The notes beneath the pieces were generated by a model. The model was not told where the DNA came from. It searched no databases and was given only the letters and a program-made list of their open reading frames with translations. This document shows, one piece after another, positions 44,120 through 56,292 of a stretch of DNA of 64,000 nt. Origin of the DNA: Alligator mississippiensis (taxonomy: Eukaryota; Chordata; Crocodylia; Alligatoridae); the NCBI RefSeq assembly GCF_030867095.1, contig NW_026775392.1, forward strand, positions 1-64,000, in the 5' to 3' direction. Position 1 is the first letter of the stretch; the number at the start of each line of letters is the position of its first letter. Position numbers and translations under genes: made by a program.

Positions 44120-46400
44120 TTCCATCATCTAATCCAACCCCCTGCTCATCCCCAACTAGATCATCCCAGCCAAAGGTTTGTCTAGCGGGGTTTTGAAAAC
44201 CCCCAAGGTTGGAGATTGCACCACCTCTCTGGGTAGCCTGTTCCAGTGCTTTACTACCCTCCTAGTCAGAAAATTCTTCCTAATATCTAACTTAAACTTC
44301 CCTTGCTGCAACTTAAGATAGTTGCTTCTTGTTCTGTCAACTGACACCACTGAGAACAGGGAACACCTTACAGTCCATTCATCCACCCTCTTTCAAACCC
44401 CACTTCAGGTAATTGAAGGCTGCCGTTAAGTCCCCTCTCAGTCTTCTCCTTTCTAGACAAAATAAGTCCAGGTCACTCAGTCTTTCCTCATAAGTCATGT
44501 GCCCCAGCCCCCTCACCCTTTTTGTTACCCTCCGCTGGACTCTCTCCAATTTGTCCACATCCTTTCTGTAGTGAGGGCCCAAAACTGAACACAGTACTCC
44601 AGATGTGGCCTCACTGATGGTGAATAGAGGGGAATAATCACTTCCGTTGACCTACTGGCAGCACACCTAGCAATGTAGCCCTGTATGCTGTTAGCCTTCT
44701 TGGCAACAAGGACACCCTGCTGGCTCATATTCAGCCTATTGTCCACTGTAACCACTAGGTCCTTTTCTGCAGAGCTGCTGCCCAGACAGTCTGCCCCCAG
44801 CCTGTACCGGTACGTGGGGTTCTTCCGTCCTAAGAGCAGGACTTTGCATTTGTTCTTGTTGAACCTCATGAAATTCCTTTTGGCCCAATCCTCCAATTTG
44901 TCTAAGTCACTCTGAATCCTAGCCCCACCCTCCAGTGTATCTACTACTTCCCCGAGCTTGGCGTAATTTGCAGACTTGCAGAGGGTCTGCAGACTTGCAG
45001 ACTTGCAGAGATGACTCTATGCCATCATCCAGGTCATCGATGAAGACATTGAACAAAAACGGCCCCAGGACCAACCCCTGGGGCACTCCACTTGATACCG
45101 GCTGCCAAGCAGACATCGAGCCATTGATTACTACTCTCTGAGCCCAATGCTACAGCCAGTTTTCCATCCACCTTACAGTCCATTCATCCAGCCCATACTT
45201 CCTTAGCTTGCCTCTGAGAATGCTGGGGAAGACCATATTAAGAGCCTTACTAAAATCAAGGTACACCACATCCACTGGTCTCCTTGCATCCACCGAGCCA
45301 GTCATCTCATCATAGAAGGCAATCAGGTTGGTCAGGCATGACTTGCCCCGGTGAATCCATGCTGACTGTTCCTAATCACCTTCTTCTCCTTCAACTGCTT
45401 AGAAATGGATTCCTTAAGGATCTGTTCCATGATTTTTCCAGGGATCGAGGTGAGGCTGACTGGTCTGTACCACCCTGGATCCTCCTTTTTCCCATTCTTA
45501 AATATGGACACTATGTTTGCTGTCTTCTAGTCATCTGGGACGTCTCTGTATCACTATGAGTTTTCAAAGATCATTGCCAGCGGCTCTGCAATCACATCAG
45601 CCAACTCCCTCAGCACCCTTGAGTGCATCCCATCTGGCCCCATGGACTTGTGCATATCCAGCTTTTCTAGGTAGTCCCCAACCTGTTCTTTCATCACTGA
45701 GGGCTGCTCACCTCCTCCCCAGACTGAACTGTGCTGCCCAGTGTGATAGTCTGGGAGCTGACCTTGCCTGTGAAGACTGAGGCAAAAAAGGTATTGAGCA
45801 CTTTAGCCTTTTCTGCATCCTCTGCCACAAGGTTTCCTGCCCCATTCAGTAAGGGATCCACACTTCTCCGATCTCCTCTTGCTACCGACATACATGTAAA
45901 AACCCTTCTTGTTACCCTTCACATCCCTTGCAAGCTGCAACTCCAATTGCACTTTGGCCTTCCAGACTTCATCCCTGCAGGCCTGAGCAATACTCTTATA
46001 TTCTTCCCTAGTTATTTGACCAGGTTTCCACTTCTTATAAGCTTCCTTTTTGTGATTTAGTTTACTAAAGAGTTCCCTGCTAAGTCAAGCTGGTCTTCTG
46101 CCATACTTGCTAGTTTTCCTGTGCATCAGGGTGGTTTGTTCCTGCACTCTCAGTAAGGCTTCTTTCAAGTACAGCCAGCTCTCTTGGCCTCCCCTCAGTC
46201 AGGCTTCCCAGGGGATCTTGCCCATGACTTCCCTGAGTGAGTCAAAGTCTGCTTTTCTGATGTCCAGGGTCCTTATTCTACTGCTCCCCATCCTTCCTTT
46301 TCTCAGGATACTGAACTCAATCCTCTTGTGGTCACTGCTGCCCAAGTGGCCATCCACTACTACATTCCCCACCTATACTTCCCTGTCTGTGAGCAGCAGG
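44120..46400 (-). mobile_element. CR1 LINE, 5'-truncated, inactive
   Basis: Read from high to low coordinates: end of the endonuclease domain ([15 protein letters not shown]), then [19 protein letters not shown], the segment before reverse transcriptase ([20 protein letters not shown]), [24 protein letters not shown], and the region LDKLEDWAKRNFMRFN, LGRKNPTYRYRLG. The 3' UTR ends with the CR1 word GGGGGTTGGATTAGATGATGG at about 44125. Several stops and shifts are present. A short tandem duplication of GCAGACTTGCAGA (44963-45009) falls where the FADD catalytic motif should be. Confidence 0.85.
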
Positions 46401-47330
46401 GAAGAATTGGTGGGAAAGGTAATAGTGAATGGCAACTTGGGCAACAATTGTCCCAGCTGCCTGTGGAGGGTTTGGGATTGAGAGTATGGTCTGGGGTAGA
46501 AAGGTAAGAAAGGTTTATTGACTTCACAAAAACAGGACTAAGCGTAGTATAATAAGACAGATAATGACAGACGATAATAATTCACGTTGGCAACTTATTG
46601 GTAGTCCCCTCTGATTCCTGATGTACAAGTTTCTCTTTCCACAAAGCTCAGCGAAGTCAGGTGTCCCCGATCAGCGCTGTCTGAGAAGTGCTGGGAAGGA
46701 CCTTGGTATTCAATCCTTGGGCTCCTTGAGATCCGCGGGCCCACTGATCCAGGTCAACAGCTAATTAGTAGTTCCTTTCGCAGAGCTGTTTCTTCCTTCT
46801 AAATGATTTCCGGATGTGCCAGCCAATTTATAACTTCTGAGCAGTGCTGATAACTTACAGCCATTCAGATTCTTTTTACTTCATCTCTCCTTAGACTGAC
46901 CCATAGCGGTACAAGCCTTGCATTCTTCTGATAAGGTTAATTTTAACTACGCCACAGAGCCTACCATCACTACTTGTATAAGGCTTTGCTAAATTTACTA
47001 GGCCTCATACTACATCTTAGACTTTAATTAGGCTCTTAGCACCAACATATAGCTTAATATCTGAACAAATGACAGAAAAACACTTGGTCTAATCTTCAGA
47101 GAGCCTTCAGCAAGCACCCTTATCACACAGACGTAATTTTCAGCTGTCACAACAGTGACCACGAGATGATGTACTTCTGCCTCAGGACCCCACCACTACA
47201 ATAGAAGGCTGGCTGCCTCCCAGGTCTCTTATGAGCTTAATGCCATTAATGATGGAAATGTGCCCTGCTGTTATGGTGATAGGGTTATTAATGAAATCTT
47301 TGCTGTCCTGAAGTCAAGGTGAGTTTTGTC
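46360..47330 (+). mobile_element. Second CR1 fragment in opposite orientation, split by an LTR
   Basis: On the plus strand VIVNGNLGN ends at 46448 and SDHEMMYFCLR resumes just after 47152, together forming the SDH end of a CR1 endonuclease domain. The retroviral LTR between them is a later insertion. This fragment meets the minus-strand CR1 head to head. Confidence 0.55.
46449..47151 (-). mobile_element. Solo LTR of an endogenous retrovirus inserted in CR1 (fossil)
   Basis: On the minus strand the element begins TGTGACAGCTG at 47151 and ends GCTGGGACA at 46449. A TATAAATT box lies near 46835 and a CAATAAACC signal near 46520. A 5-bp duplication with one difference (ACAAT before, ACAGT after) flanks it. 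It resembles the LTR at 1394-2424 in its TGTGACNGC start and CTATCGATAAG/CCAATAAGTTG-type words, so the families may be related. No internal region. Confidence 0.7.
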
Positions 47331-48400
47331 ACTGTCTTCACACAGGCCTGGAATTTTCCTCACATGTGTACTTGACAACAATGTTGACTCTGCTGGACAG
47401 CTAGCACCTTGCTACACAATGGATACATCTAGATATGCATTGATGCACTGTGGTTGCAGTGCATGAAGTATAATACCTGTAGTAACAGGTACTAACTCAA
47501 TGTGTAATAACTGACACTACTGCGCAGTAGCACCAGCGAACGTGTTTTAAGTGATGCTAATGCACAAAAGACTAATTGTACTGCACATTGGCCCATTCAC
47601 ATGGCTTTTACCATGATATGCTAATGCACAGTATAATTACTCTACTGCACATTTTGTGCACTGTGTAGACATGTTCAGTTCTGTCTCGTACATGGGATCT
47701 CCTAAGGCCAAAGAAGGCTTCTGATCAGCTGCACAGAGCACAAACAGCATCTGAAATGACTGGAAGGCTGAGGGCATTTTCAGCAGGTGCAGCAAATCTG
47801 CTCTGCCTGACAGAGACCTGAGCTAAATTGTGATGTCCATTCCCCACCCATGTGAAGAGACACCATTTCTTAAAGAGAACAAAACTTCACCCACTGTTGA
47901 TTGCCATTAAGCCTCAAATCTTTTTTTTCTGATCTCAAGATGAAAGATGCACAGTTCTTCCATCTCCTGTCTCACTCCCCGGAGACAACATGGGTAGTTA
48001 ACTTTCCTGTTGTGGATAATGTGGGCAAAGCCAAAGGATGCATAGGACACGTTTCTTCCCACCCCCAATTTCAATGAAACTTTGCATAGAGAGCACAAAA
48101 GCGAGGCTTACATCATTACAAACAAAATTGAACCAAAAGTTAATTCATTTGGAAACTTACTCTGTGTTTGTTATCTTTTTCCTTCCACCTGGGATCCGTG
48201 TCACCTAAGAGGCTCATCTGTTTCCTCAGCATTAATTATTTGCCTTTTAAATGAGTTGCCCTGGGCCTTGTTAAGAAACCATTAACACGCACCAATGCAT
48301 CAAAACAATCACTAACTTTAGTTTACTGACATTGCTGCTTTCAGGATGTGGCCATAGATAATTTGTCTTGTCGAAGTGAATCTGTGCTTTCAAGACCTTG
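47331..48400. other. AT-rich sequence with a possible MITE
   Basis: Between about 47400 and 47680 the sequence is rich in short inverted words (TGCACTGTG, CAGTGCA, CTAATGCACA) and bounded by GCTACACAATGG and CACTGTGTAGAC. This looks like a decayed miniature DNA transposon. No gene is supported. Confidence 0.35.
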
Positions 48401-50100
48401 TTTCACCCAGTAGAGGGTGATGGCTGGCTTGTGCATCCCCAGATCGTGGCTCAGAGGGCAGCTGAGATAGTGCCCGAAGGCAGGTCAACACCCGCAGAAA
48501 GGTCACCACATCACTGAAAAAGAGTTGTCCCCAGGAACTCACATACGCACACTCACCCACCACTAAACAAGGCAAACAAGGACAGGCAGCTCCCAGAGCA
48601 TGCAAGGAGCTGCCATGACAGTTTACAAGGCAACCTGCTACATTGGCCACCAGGACACTTTGGCACCTCCCTGCCCCTATGTGGGGTACCTCAGCACACT
48701 CTCCCCCACCCCCAGCAGCTCCGCCTACGGGGAGCAGGTTGAAGACTGGAGGGTGGGGAGTGCTCAGTTGCCAGGCCGTGCGTTACCAGTCAACCCCATT
48801 AATGTTGCAGACCTCCACAGGCACTTCACAAATGCAGCCGAGGCAGAGGGACAACTCTGCAGTTACTGCCAGGCAGCAGGCCCAGAGCTCACTGAAAGTA
48901 CCCAGCAATTCATCCAGGGGCACAGTCTTTCCAGGCAGGCTCTGCCCTCAGCTGCAAGCTCTGCACACACTGCTGTGCACCGTAGCCCATTCAGAAGCAG
49001 CACTTACGCAAGTAATGCCACAGCCAATTCCATTGCCCTTTGGCCGGGGAAGCCATAGTTAAGTAAGTGCAATTCCAGCCTACCCACACATCAGGGAGCT
49101 GCCTAGGGACACTCCTCTGACCTCATGAGCTCCAAGCAATGCTTAAAGGGAAATGGTTCTAGTTAATCCACTTCAGGCATCCAGCCAGCCACAACCACGC
49201 ACAGGCCAGGCCACGCAGCAGACGTTGGTCCAGGCCACCACTGAAATGTCTACCTTGCTCCATGACATTGCAAGAGGCCTATCAGTGGTGGCTGCAGTGT
49301 ACTTGTGGTCTACAGAGGGAGCTCCTGTAGCCATTGGCATGAAGGCAGCCCACAGCTGGCACTCGGCCTTAGGTGCATCAGCTGCAAGCAAGAGAAGGAA
49401 TCCAGGCCCTGTCCTGCCTGGAGCGCCCTCCTAGCCAGGGTCAGCAGGCAGGGAGGTTTTTCTCCAACATTATCTGCCACCACCTCTTACCCTGGAAGGA
49501 CCCACTTGGCAGTGGAGATCTGACCCCAGAGGTGAGCACAAGGATGGGGGGAAGTGCAGGGAAGGGGAGCCAGCAATAGTCGCCCTTCCAAGTGTCCCTG
49601 ACGCTTTTGATAGAATTTCAGGTCCTGAGAGGGGGAAAAGGACAAGGTCAGCACAACTAGGCTGGTAGAGTTCAAAAAGGAAGATTTCCCCCAACTCGAG
49701 GAGTTAATAGCCAAGGTGCCATAGGGAGACAGGCTGAATGGTAAAAAGCACCCAGGAGAGCTGGGAGCTTCTAACGGCCAGAGCACTGGAAGCCTCCCAA
49801 AAATGGGAGCACAAGAATGTCAAGGGACTAACGTGGCTGCACAAGGAGCTTTTAGGATGTCTCAAATGCAGAGGGAAAGCATGCAGGCAAGGCAAGAATG
49901 GGCAGGTCACCAAGGAAGTGTATCAGGAAATAGCAAGAACCTGCAGGGACAAAGATGGGGAAGGCAGAGGTAAAGAAATGAGCTCTATCTGGGGAGGGAG
50001 GTTCAAGACACCAGGAAGAAATTCTAGAAGTATATTGGCCATAAAAGTAAGACCAAGGAACCTGTGGGTCCTCTGTTAACAAGCCAAGGGGGAAGTCCTA
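48401..50100. other. Unassigned intergenic sequence
   Basis: Several frames of 130-150 codons overlap on both strands near 48.6-49.1 kb and 49.7-50.1 kb. None carries a recognised motif or splice context. Confidence 0.4.
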
Positions 50101-50102
50101 AC

Positions 50103-50360
50103 CAAGGGGTAGACAATTAGTTTGCCTGGAGGGCCACTTAATGAGTCTTGGTGAGCTGTCAAGGGCCACAAGGGTAGCTCTGTCCCTTGACAGGCACCCC
50201 ACCCCGGTCAGGATCTTGGGACCAAAAGTCCCACCCCTAACCCCTGACCTTTGTCACCACAAGTTTCTACCCTGCCTCCGCCCTTGCCCCAGAAGTACTC
50301 CTCCTGGGAGGCACTGGGAGGGTGTGGAAGGGAGGAGGGGAAAGGTAGTGATATTTTGGA
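50103..50360 (+). mobile_element. hAT-type element end
   Basis: CAAGGGGTAGACAATTAGTT, then GGAGGGCCACTTAATGAG, resembles the left end of the hAT copies in this window (53765). The right end was not found. Confidence 0.45.
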
Positions 50361-51143
50361 ACCAGAAACCTCGCCCCACAAATCATATGCTAAAAATCAA
50401 AGATCTACTATAACATATTTTAATTTTATTTCAATAAATATTTTTGTCCTGGTTTATGCACATTTGCATAGTGTATGTTGAGGCAATTGCATAACAGCTT
50501 AAAACACAGTCTTCCTCTTTTATATTGTGTTGGGGAGTAGGGGGTGAAAATGAGGGGAGTGGGTGTGTGTGTGGTGGGGATGGGTTATGTGCGTGGGGGT
50601 GTGTAAGCCTCCGAGCTCAGGCCTGCAAGTAGGATGCCCGCCAAAGGTTTTGGGAATACCTGAAGCCCCAGATGGGGGTGGAGGATGGTTGCTGGTGGTA
50701 GGGCCACTTACGGTTCTGGACTGACTCTCGGATTTGGAATTTGGCTTGGAATACAGAAAATTTAAATAATAAGAAAACAAACAAAAAACCAAACCTGTTC
50801 CTCAGCGAGGAAGCCCTCTTAGGAGGCTTCTTCCTTGCGGTGTATTTTGCCAGCATTCTGGAAACTTCCAGCAAGAGAAAGGGATTGGCAGATTTCTACC
50901 TACTTGTCCTTTTAAAAATGAAACATGGGGAAAGGGTTTGCAGCCAATTTCTGCAACCGCTCTTTTCCTGCCCTCGCCTGAATGCAGGCTTGTTAGAATC
51001 GTTCATGTAAAAGCAAAGGGTCCCAACACTGTGTTCCCAAATTGGCGCATGCCACTGAATTCCACGGCGCAGTGAAGTGAGAGGAACAGCAAGAAACAGG
51101 AAACAGTCACTTGGCAAGAGAGGCAAGCTGAGCACTGCACTAC

Positions 51144-51711
51144 TGTTGCACAAATTGCTAGTTTCGTGCCCCTGAAGCCTTAATCCAAATACCTCAAGGA
51201 GGGAGTCACACTCAGGCTAGGTCCATTGTAAGTTTATTGATTGCGCGATCGATCGACAAAGGGGTTAAGTAACCCAAAGCAGAGTCGACCCCGGGGTACG
51301 GTCCAGGGGTCTTTTATAGCTTACCTAAACAAAGAACCGTAGCATGCTGTGACCTATGCATTTAGTGGCTGTTTTACAATTTCTACAAGCTTCTATTCCA
51401 GACGTCACAGTTTCCATGATCATATCTACGTCTCCACAGGATGTCGAAGTTCAAAGGTAGCTATGCTCAACTTATTATGGGATATGTTGCACCTGCGTGT
51501 TTTGCACAGGGGTACTGCGGTAAACTTGGTGCCCTTTAGTAAACCCCTGGCTTCCTGTAACTCTAGGTCACTGTGCTAGTTCTAAGTGTTAAGCAGTCTT
51601 TAACTTATATGCAGAATCTGCTTGCAAGCCATACTGGATACAGAAGCACATTTGCCAAAATAAAGCATTAGGTCTAAAGTTAGGCATAAAATCTAGCATA
51701 TTTGTACTACA
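51144..51711 (-). mobile_element. Solo LTR of an endogenous retrovirus, copy 2 (fossil)
   Basis: On the minus strand the element begins TGTAGTACAAATATG at 51711 and ends TTTGTGCAACA at 51144, with a CTATAAAAG box near 51320 and a CAATAAACT signal near 51240. It is flanked by CTAC on both sides, a 4-bp target duplication as in gammaretrovirus-like elements. Its last 180 bases match the LTR at 42718. It is 568 bp with no internal region. Confidence 0.8.
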
Positions 51712-52766
51712 CTACCTAGGGTTATACCAAGAGATATAAAGCAAAGGCCAGGCCAATGTGGGGGATTACAACCTTGTCAGGGCTCGACCTGGGGGAGACC
51801 CGGATTCCCAGGTTCTGTATGAGACTGGAATGTACAATCCTAGCTTTGCTGGAGCTGCATTTCCAATGCTTCTTACCTGGCACATATGTTGTAAGTCTTA
51901 AAAACAAAATCTTTTTAATAGGGCCCATTCAGGCCTGTTACCAGGCAAGATCCAAGCCTGCAGGAGTGGAGGCACTGATTCCCATCCCCACTGCTACCTA
52001 TTGGTGCATTGCATGACCTTGTACTACCTGCACTGAATTCACAGGCATTCCCTGGCCACCTCCCTGTACTTGCTAAATTCTGGGAATTAGACATTGCTGA
52101 CATGTCTGGGTGCTTCTCTAGCAGTCCCTGAAATAAAGTTGTGCGAGCGTGGCAGAATCTTGGCTCTGGAATTGATTTCCCTCTCAGCCCAAAGCTGCAT
52201 CTCACCGATCCTCAATGCACAATGGGAGGCCTAGGATTTTACGCAGGCACTTGTCAGAGGTGCTGCTGGAATGAACAGTACCTTTGTTTTCTTTCTGGAT
52301 ATTGCACAAGTTTCAAGGGGCCAGGTTTAAACCCTTGCAAGTAATTGTCAGGACTGAAAAGGTGACATGCATTTACAGAGAAGGAGCCATGTCCCATTAG
52401 CTTTCCTAAGACGAGCAACATTTTTAGAGATAAGGCTAGTTGCCAAACTAAGGTCAGCAGGATTTGCTGTACCTGCATCATGGAAAAACACATATCAACT
52501 CTGTATTTCCACAGTTCTGAGAGGAAACAGCTTCAATAGCCTGCCTAGTTCTGGGCTTCCATGAAAACCTCTGGACTGTTGACCAGCGAGTGGGACAACA
52601 AGCACAACCAAGAGCCAGGACCAGACTCAGATGGGCTCACCTCACACGGAAGACACAAGGTCATGTAAGATCTTGAAAGAACCACCTTGGGCCTCGAGAG
52701 AAGGTTTCTGTTAAGCCCACAGCCCCCTGCACCTTGGTTTTGACTCTGGGCACAGCGGGAATGATA

Positions 52767-52786
52767 GGGATGGGATGGGATGGGAT
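52767..52786 (+). repeat. (GGGAT)n microsatellite
   Basis: Four tandem GGGAT units. Confidence 0.85.
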
Positions 52787-53015
52787 AGAATCCCAAGGGA
52801 CTGCTCCCTTCAGGAATCAATAGATTCAGAATTATTACATCCCTTATGGACAGACAATGTACGGGATCATCCTTCCTAAAATTGCTCGAGTCTTCACTGG
52901 CATTTGTGGGATAGAACCATTAAAAAATAACAAAGTAATAATCACATATTAAAGCATAAGTGTCATAATGGGTAAACTACCTGTCATAGATCATGTTTAG
53001 GAGCATTTACATACA

Positions 53016-53040
53016 GATCCATCCATCCATCCATCCATGC
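53016..53040 (+). repeat. (ATCC)n microsatellite
   Basis: Five to six tandem ATCC units in AT-rich DNA. Confidence 0.8.
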
Positions 53041-53489
53041 ATCCCAGAGAACATTTCCATACTTCCTTTACCTAAATTTATTGAGATTTTGAAAAAGAAT
53101 ATCAACTTTCAACCTTGGGTGAAGAGAGGCTGTCTTCACATACATTTTTACATTTAAGGTATTTTTCAAAGTAGCCCATGGACAATAATTACTTTTAAAA
53201 CACAAGTTGTTAAAAGGACACTGAAATTAACAACAAGTTAAAGGTTATCGCCATGTAGCATGGTTTCATGTAGACTGCAATGTTCATATTTTTGCTAGGA
53301 GAATATAGTATGCAGTTTAGACCACCTGATCTTTCTGCTAGTTTTTACTTTTACTCAAGTGCAAATGCAATAGGGTCTTGTCTCTATACCATTTGCCATT
53401 TAATGCAGTGTAAGCAAGATAAGGGTATGAGCATGCTTTATTTCCTAGGGCACCCCCTGGAGTAACTAGGAACAAGGGACACAAATTGA

Positions 53490-53735
53490 CAGACAGCAGA
53501 TTTAGGTTGGACATTGAAAAGACCTTCTGCACCATAAGGGTTGCCACAATCTGGAATTGGCTCCCGTGGGAGATGGTGCTCTCCCCTACCCTAGGGGTCT
53601 TTAAGAGGAGGATAAATATGTACCAGGCTGGGGGTCATCTGAATCCAGCGCTCTTTCCTGCCGAGGGCAGGGGGTCAGACTCAACGACCTACTGAAGTCC
53701 CTTCTGGCCCTAACATCTATGAATGTATGACACGG
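53490..53735 (+). mobile_element. CR1 LINE 3' end
   Basis: Translation DSRFRLDIEKTFCTIRVATIW, then [20 protein letters not shown], is the conserved C-terminus of CR1 ORF2, followed by its 3' UTR and the terminal ATCTATGAATGTATGA repeats. Confidence 0.8.
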
Positions 53736-53764
53736 AGCTAGGCAGTCGTAGCTTGACTCCAGAG

Positions 53765-53951
53765 CAGGGACAGGCAATTATTTCGGGCGGAGGGCGGCTT
53801 ACTGAGTTTTGGCAATCCATCTAGGGCCGCATGACAGGCAGCCAGGGGCAAATACATATTAATTTTCTAAATTTTTTAGGGTCCCCGCAGGCTGGATAGA
53901 ATGGCCTGGCAGGCCACATCCAGCCCGCGGGCCGCATTTTGCCCACCCCTG
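53765..53951. mobile_element. Short hAT-type MITE
   Basis: The ends CAGGGACAGGCAATTATTTC and CGCATTTTGCCCACCCCTG form imperfect inverted repeats. An 8-bp duplication with one difference flanks them: CTCCAGAG at 53757-53764 and CTCTAGAG at 53952-53959. At 187 bp it carries no coding capacity. Confidence 0.8.
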
Positions 53952-53959
53952 CTCTAGAG

Positions 53960-54080
53960 CAGTGGTTCTCCACCCATGGCCCACGGGCCACCTGTGGCCC
54001 AATCAGCACACTGCTGTGGCCCATGTGACATTCTGTTAAAAAAAAAGGAAAGATTGCTGCCTGCAGCTTGTTAAAGTCAG
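53960..54080 (+). mobile_element. hAT/Charlie-like element end
   Basis: CAGTGGTTCTCCACCCATGG begins directly after the duplication of the preceding MITE and is followed by GGCCCACGGGCC. This is the common end of Charlie-type hAT elements. The other end was not located. Confidence 0.45.
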
Positions 54081-54479
54081 GGATCTGGGTTTTCCGATTG
54101 CCATGGAAAAATGTGGAAAAATGCAGATTTTCCCATTTTAAGGAAAAAAACATGGATTTTCCCCTTTACAGGAGAAAAAGAAAATGCAGGAAACAGCGGG
54201 TTTCCCCTTGCAGGATGACAGATTTCCAGCCTACAAGGGGCGATTGGGGTTGCAGGGAGTAGGAGGAGGGTGACCGGAAGCAGGGGGCACCATGTACATG
54301 TACACAGCTGCACATGGCAGCTAGGCAGTAGGGAGAGAAGCTCCCTCCAGGTAAGCCTATGCAGGGGAGGGGAGGGCAGACTGAGGCCCCCAGTGAGGGA
54401 GGGCGGGAAGGAGGGAGTGGGCAGAGTAGGACAGGGACTGGGGACATCACCCAGCCAGGCCAGCAATGTGAGGTTGCGG

Positions 54480-54800
54480 GGCCAGGTCAGGGAGTGGGAT
54501 GGAGCCACAGTTGGCTTGTCTGGGGGGGCAGTGGTGCGGCCAGCTCCCCACTGTTGCGCGCACACCCAGCAGGGTATGGAAGGGGGCACATGCCTCCCAG
54601 ATTTGTGCGTGGGGTGGGGGTAGATGTGGGCTCCCTCCTGTGGGCTTGGTGCCCTGTTGCCCTCCCCCCAGGGGATCTTGAGGGCAGAGCGGTGCAAGGA
54701 GGCTCAGTGCCACTGCATGGATCCCCCTGCCGGCTGCGCCACCATGTTGATGCGCCCCCTGCCTGCCTGGCAGCAATGGGGGGCACGAGTCCACACTGCA
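54480..54800 (+). repeat. GC-rich dispersed repeat, copy 2
   Basis: Same order of words as at 15.1-15.4 kb: AGGGTATGGAAGGGGGCACA, CCAGATTTGTGCGTG and GGGTGGGGGTAGATG. Overlapping long frames on both strands here (up to 221 codons) follow from high GC content and are rejected as genes. Confidence 0.5.
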
Positions 54801-55299
54801 ACTGCTGCTGAGCAGGCAGGGGGCACCTTGCCATGGCGCTGCGGCTGGAGTAGGGCTCCTGGCATTGGACTGAGCCTCCCCACCCACCAGTGCCAGGTTC
54901 GTCCAACTGAGTGCCAGATGCTTTAGTGGGAGGGCAGCATGGTGCGAAGCCCTGAGTCTTCAGCGGGCAGTCTGCATCCACCTCCCCACCACAGCCTCCG
55001 CTCCAGCCATGCCACCTGTGGGGAAGGGAGAGTGGGGGCAAGGGAACCCGGCTCCGCGCTCCACTCCATCCAGAGCAACCATCACCTCCCACAGACAGCA
55101 GCTGGGGCTCGGGCACTGCTGGGGGGCAAGGGGCTGTGGGCCCTGGCCCCATATCCCTGGCAGCTGGACCCCTTCAGCTGTGGGGTGTGGCCCACATAAC
55201 AGGGACTCCAGAGCAGGCAGCTATATCTGTACAGGACCAGGACATGAGTGCAGGGGCAGATGAGTGGGGTGGGGGTGCACTTGCACTTTTCTTTCATTG

Positions 55300-56290
55300 C
55301 TGGCCTACCCAAAGTTTAAAGAAACTGCCTGGGAGTGGCAGCATCATTTCTATTCTGGCAGCAATGAGGAAGTCACTTGACTTCATGGCTCATTATAATC
55401 CACTTGATTCCTTCCCAACTCTTCATTTCACAGGTGTTACCAAACCGCTGTCCTTTTTTCCACCCCTAAATAAATGGCCTTAATGTCCCACTAATAAAAC
55501 TTCTATTTCTTCTGCAATTCTGCTGTCTCCTCACTGCTTCTGGCAGTATAGCTCTGCAAACTGCTTTTAACTCAGGTGCAAAAACAACATGCATTGGATG
55601 CACTATCAAGATGGCCAAAACTTTATTTCGGTTTAGGAATGTGAGAAAGACGTACATTTAACACTAACGGCTCCAAGAATAAATAAACAATGGCTTTTGA
55701 GCATTTCTGAGCATTTTCCTCAGCCCCTCATGATTTCTGCAGTCTCACTGGCTCGGTCCAGTCTATCTATTCATCAGCAGCCAATGCTCTGCCCCGAGTG
55801 GAAGAAAGTATCCATGCATGCTGCTCAGTACTTTTGTCAGGCTGGCAAAACAAGGCTGCATCTTCATTGCAGACTGGATAAAAGCTCCTTCAAGCTGACT
55901 GTTTGGCCCGTTTCCATTCCCGTATGGACAGGGGTGCTCCTCTTCCTTTCCTTTTTGTCCATGTGACCTCTACTATACTAGAGCAGTGTGTCCTTGTAAA
56001 ACTAAACCTTTACAGCCCCATAAACAGTGACTTCTGGTCACAGACTAGGCACAGATCACTGTGACAGATAAATTTCACATGTAGTGAAGGGGCAAGATCC
56101 CTGCTGGGGTCAACTTCTTTAACTGACTTCCATGGTTATCACACAGACTTTGGCAGTTCACTGTGAGGTGCTATCTGCCCTTTCATGACTCCCCCTGGCC
56201 TGCTTATAGGCAGCTGGAAATGGCCAAACAATACTGTGTGTGTCTAAATGCCCTTTACATGACACCGCATTGCATAGATATGGAAGGGAA
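55300..56290. other. Unassigned sequence before the right duplication arm
   Basis: AT-rich DNA with no supported gene. Confidence 0.4.
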
Positions 56291-56292
56291 GG

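Noticed and set aside
54447-55152. Frames of 146-221 codons on the minus strand
   Set aside because: GC-rich dispersed repeat; plus and minus strands are both open, and no domain is visible.
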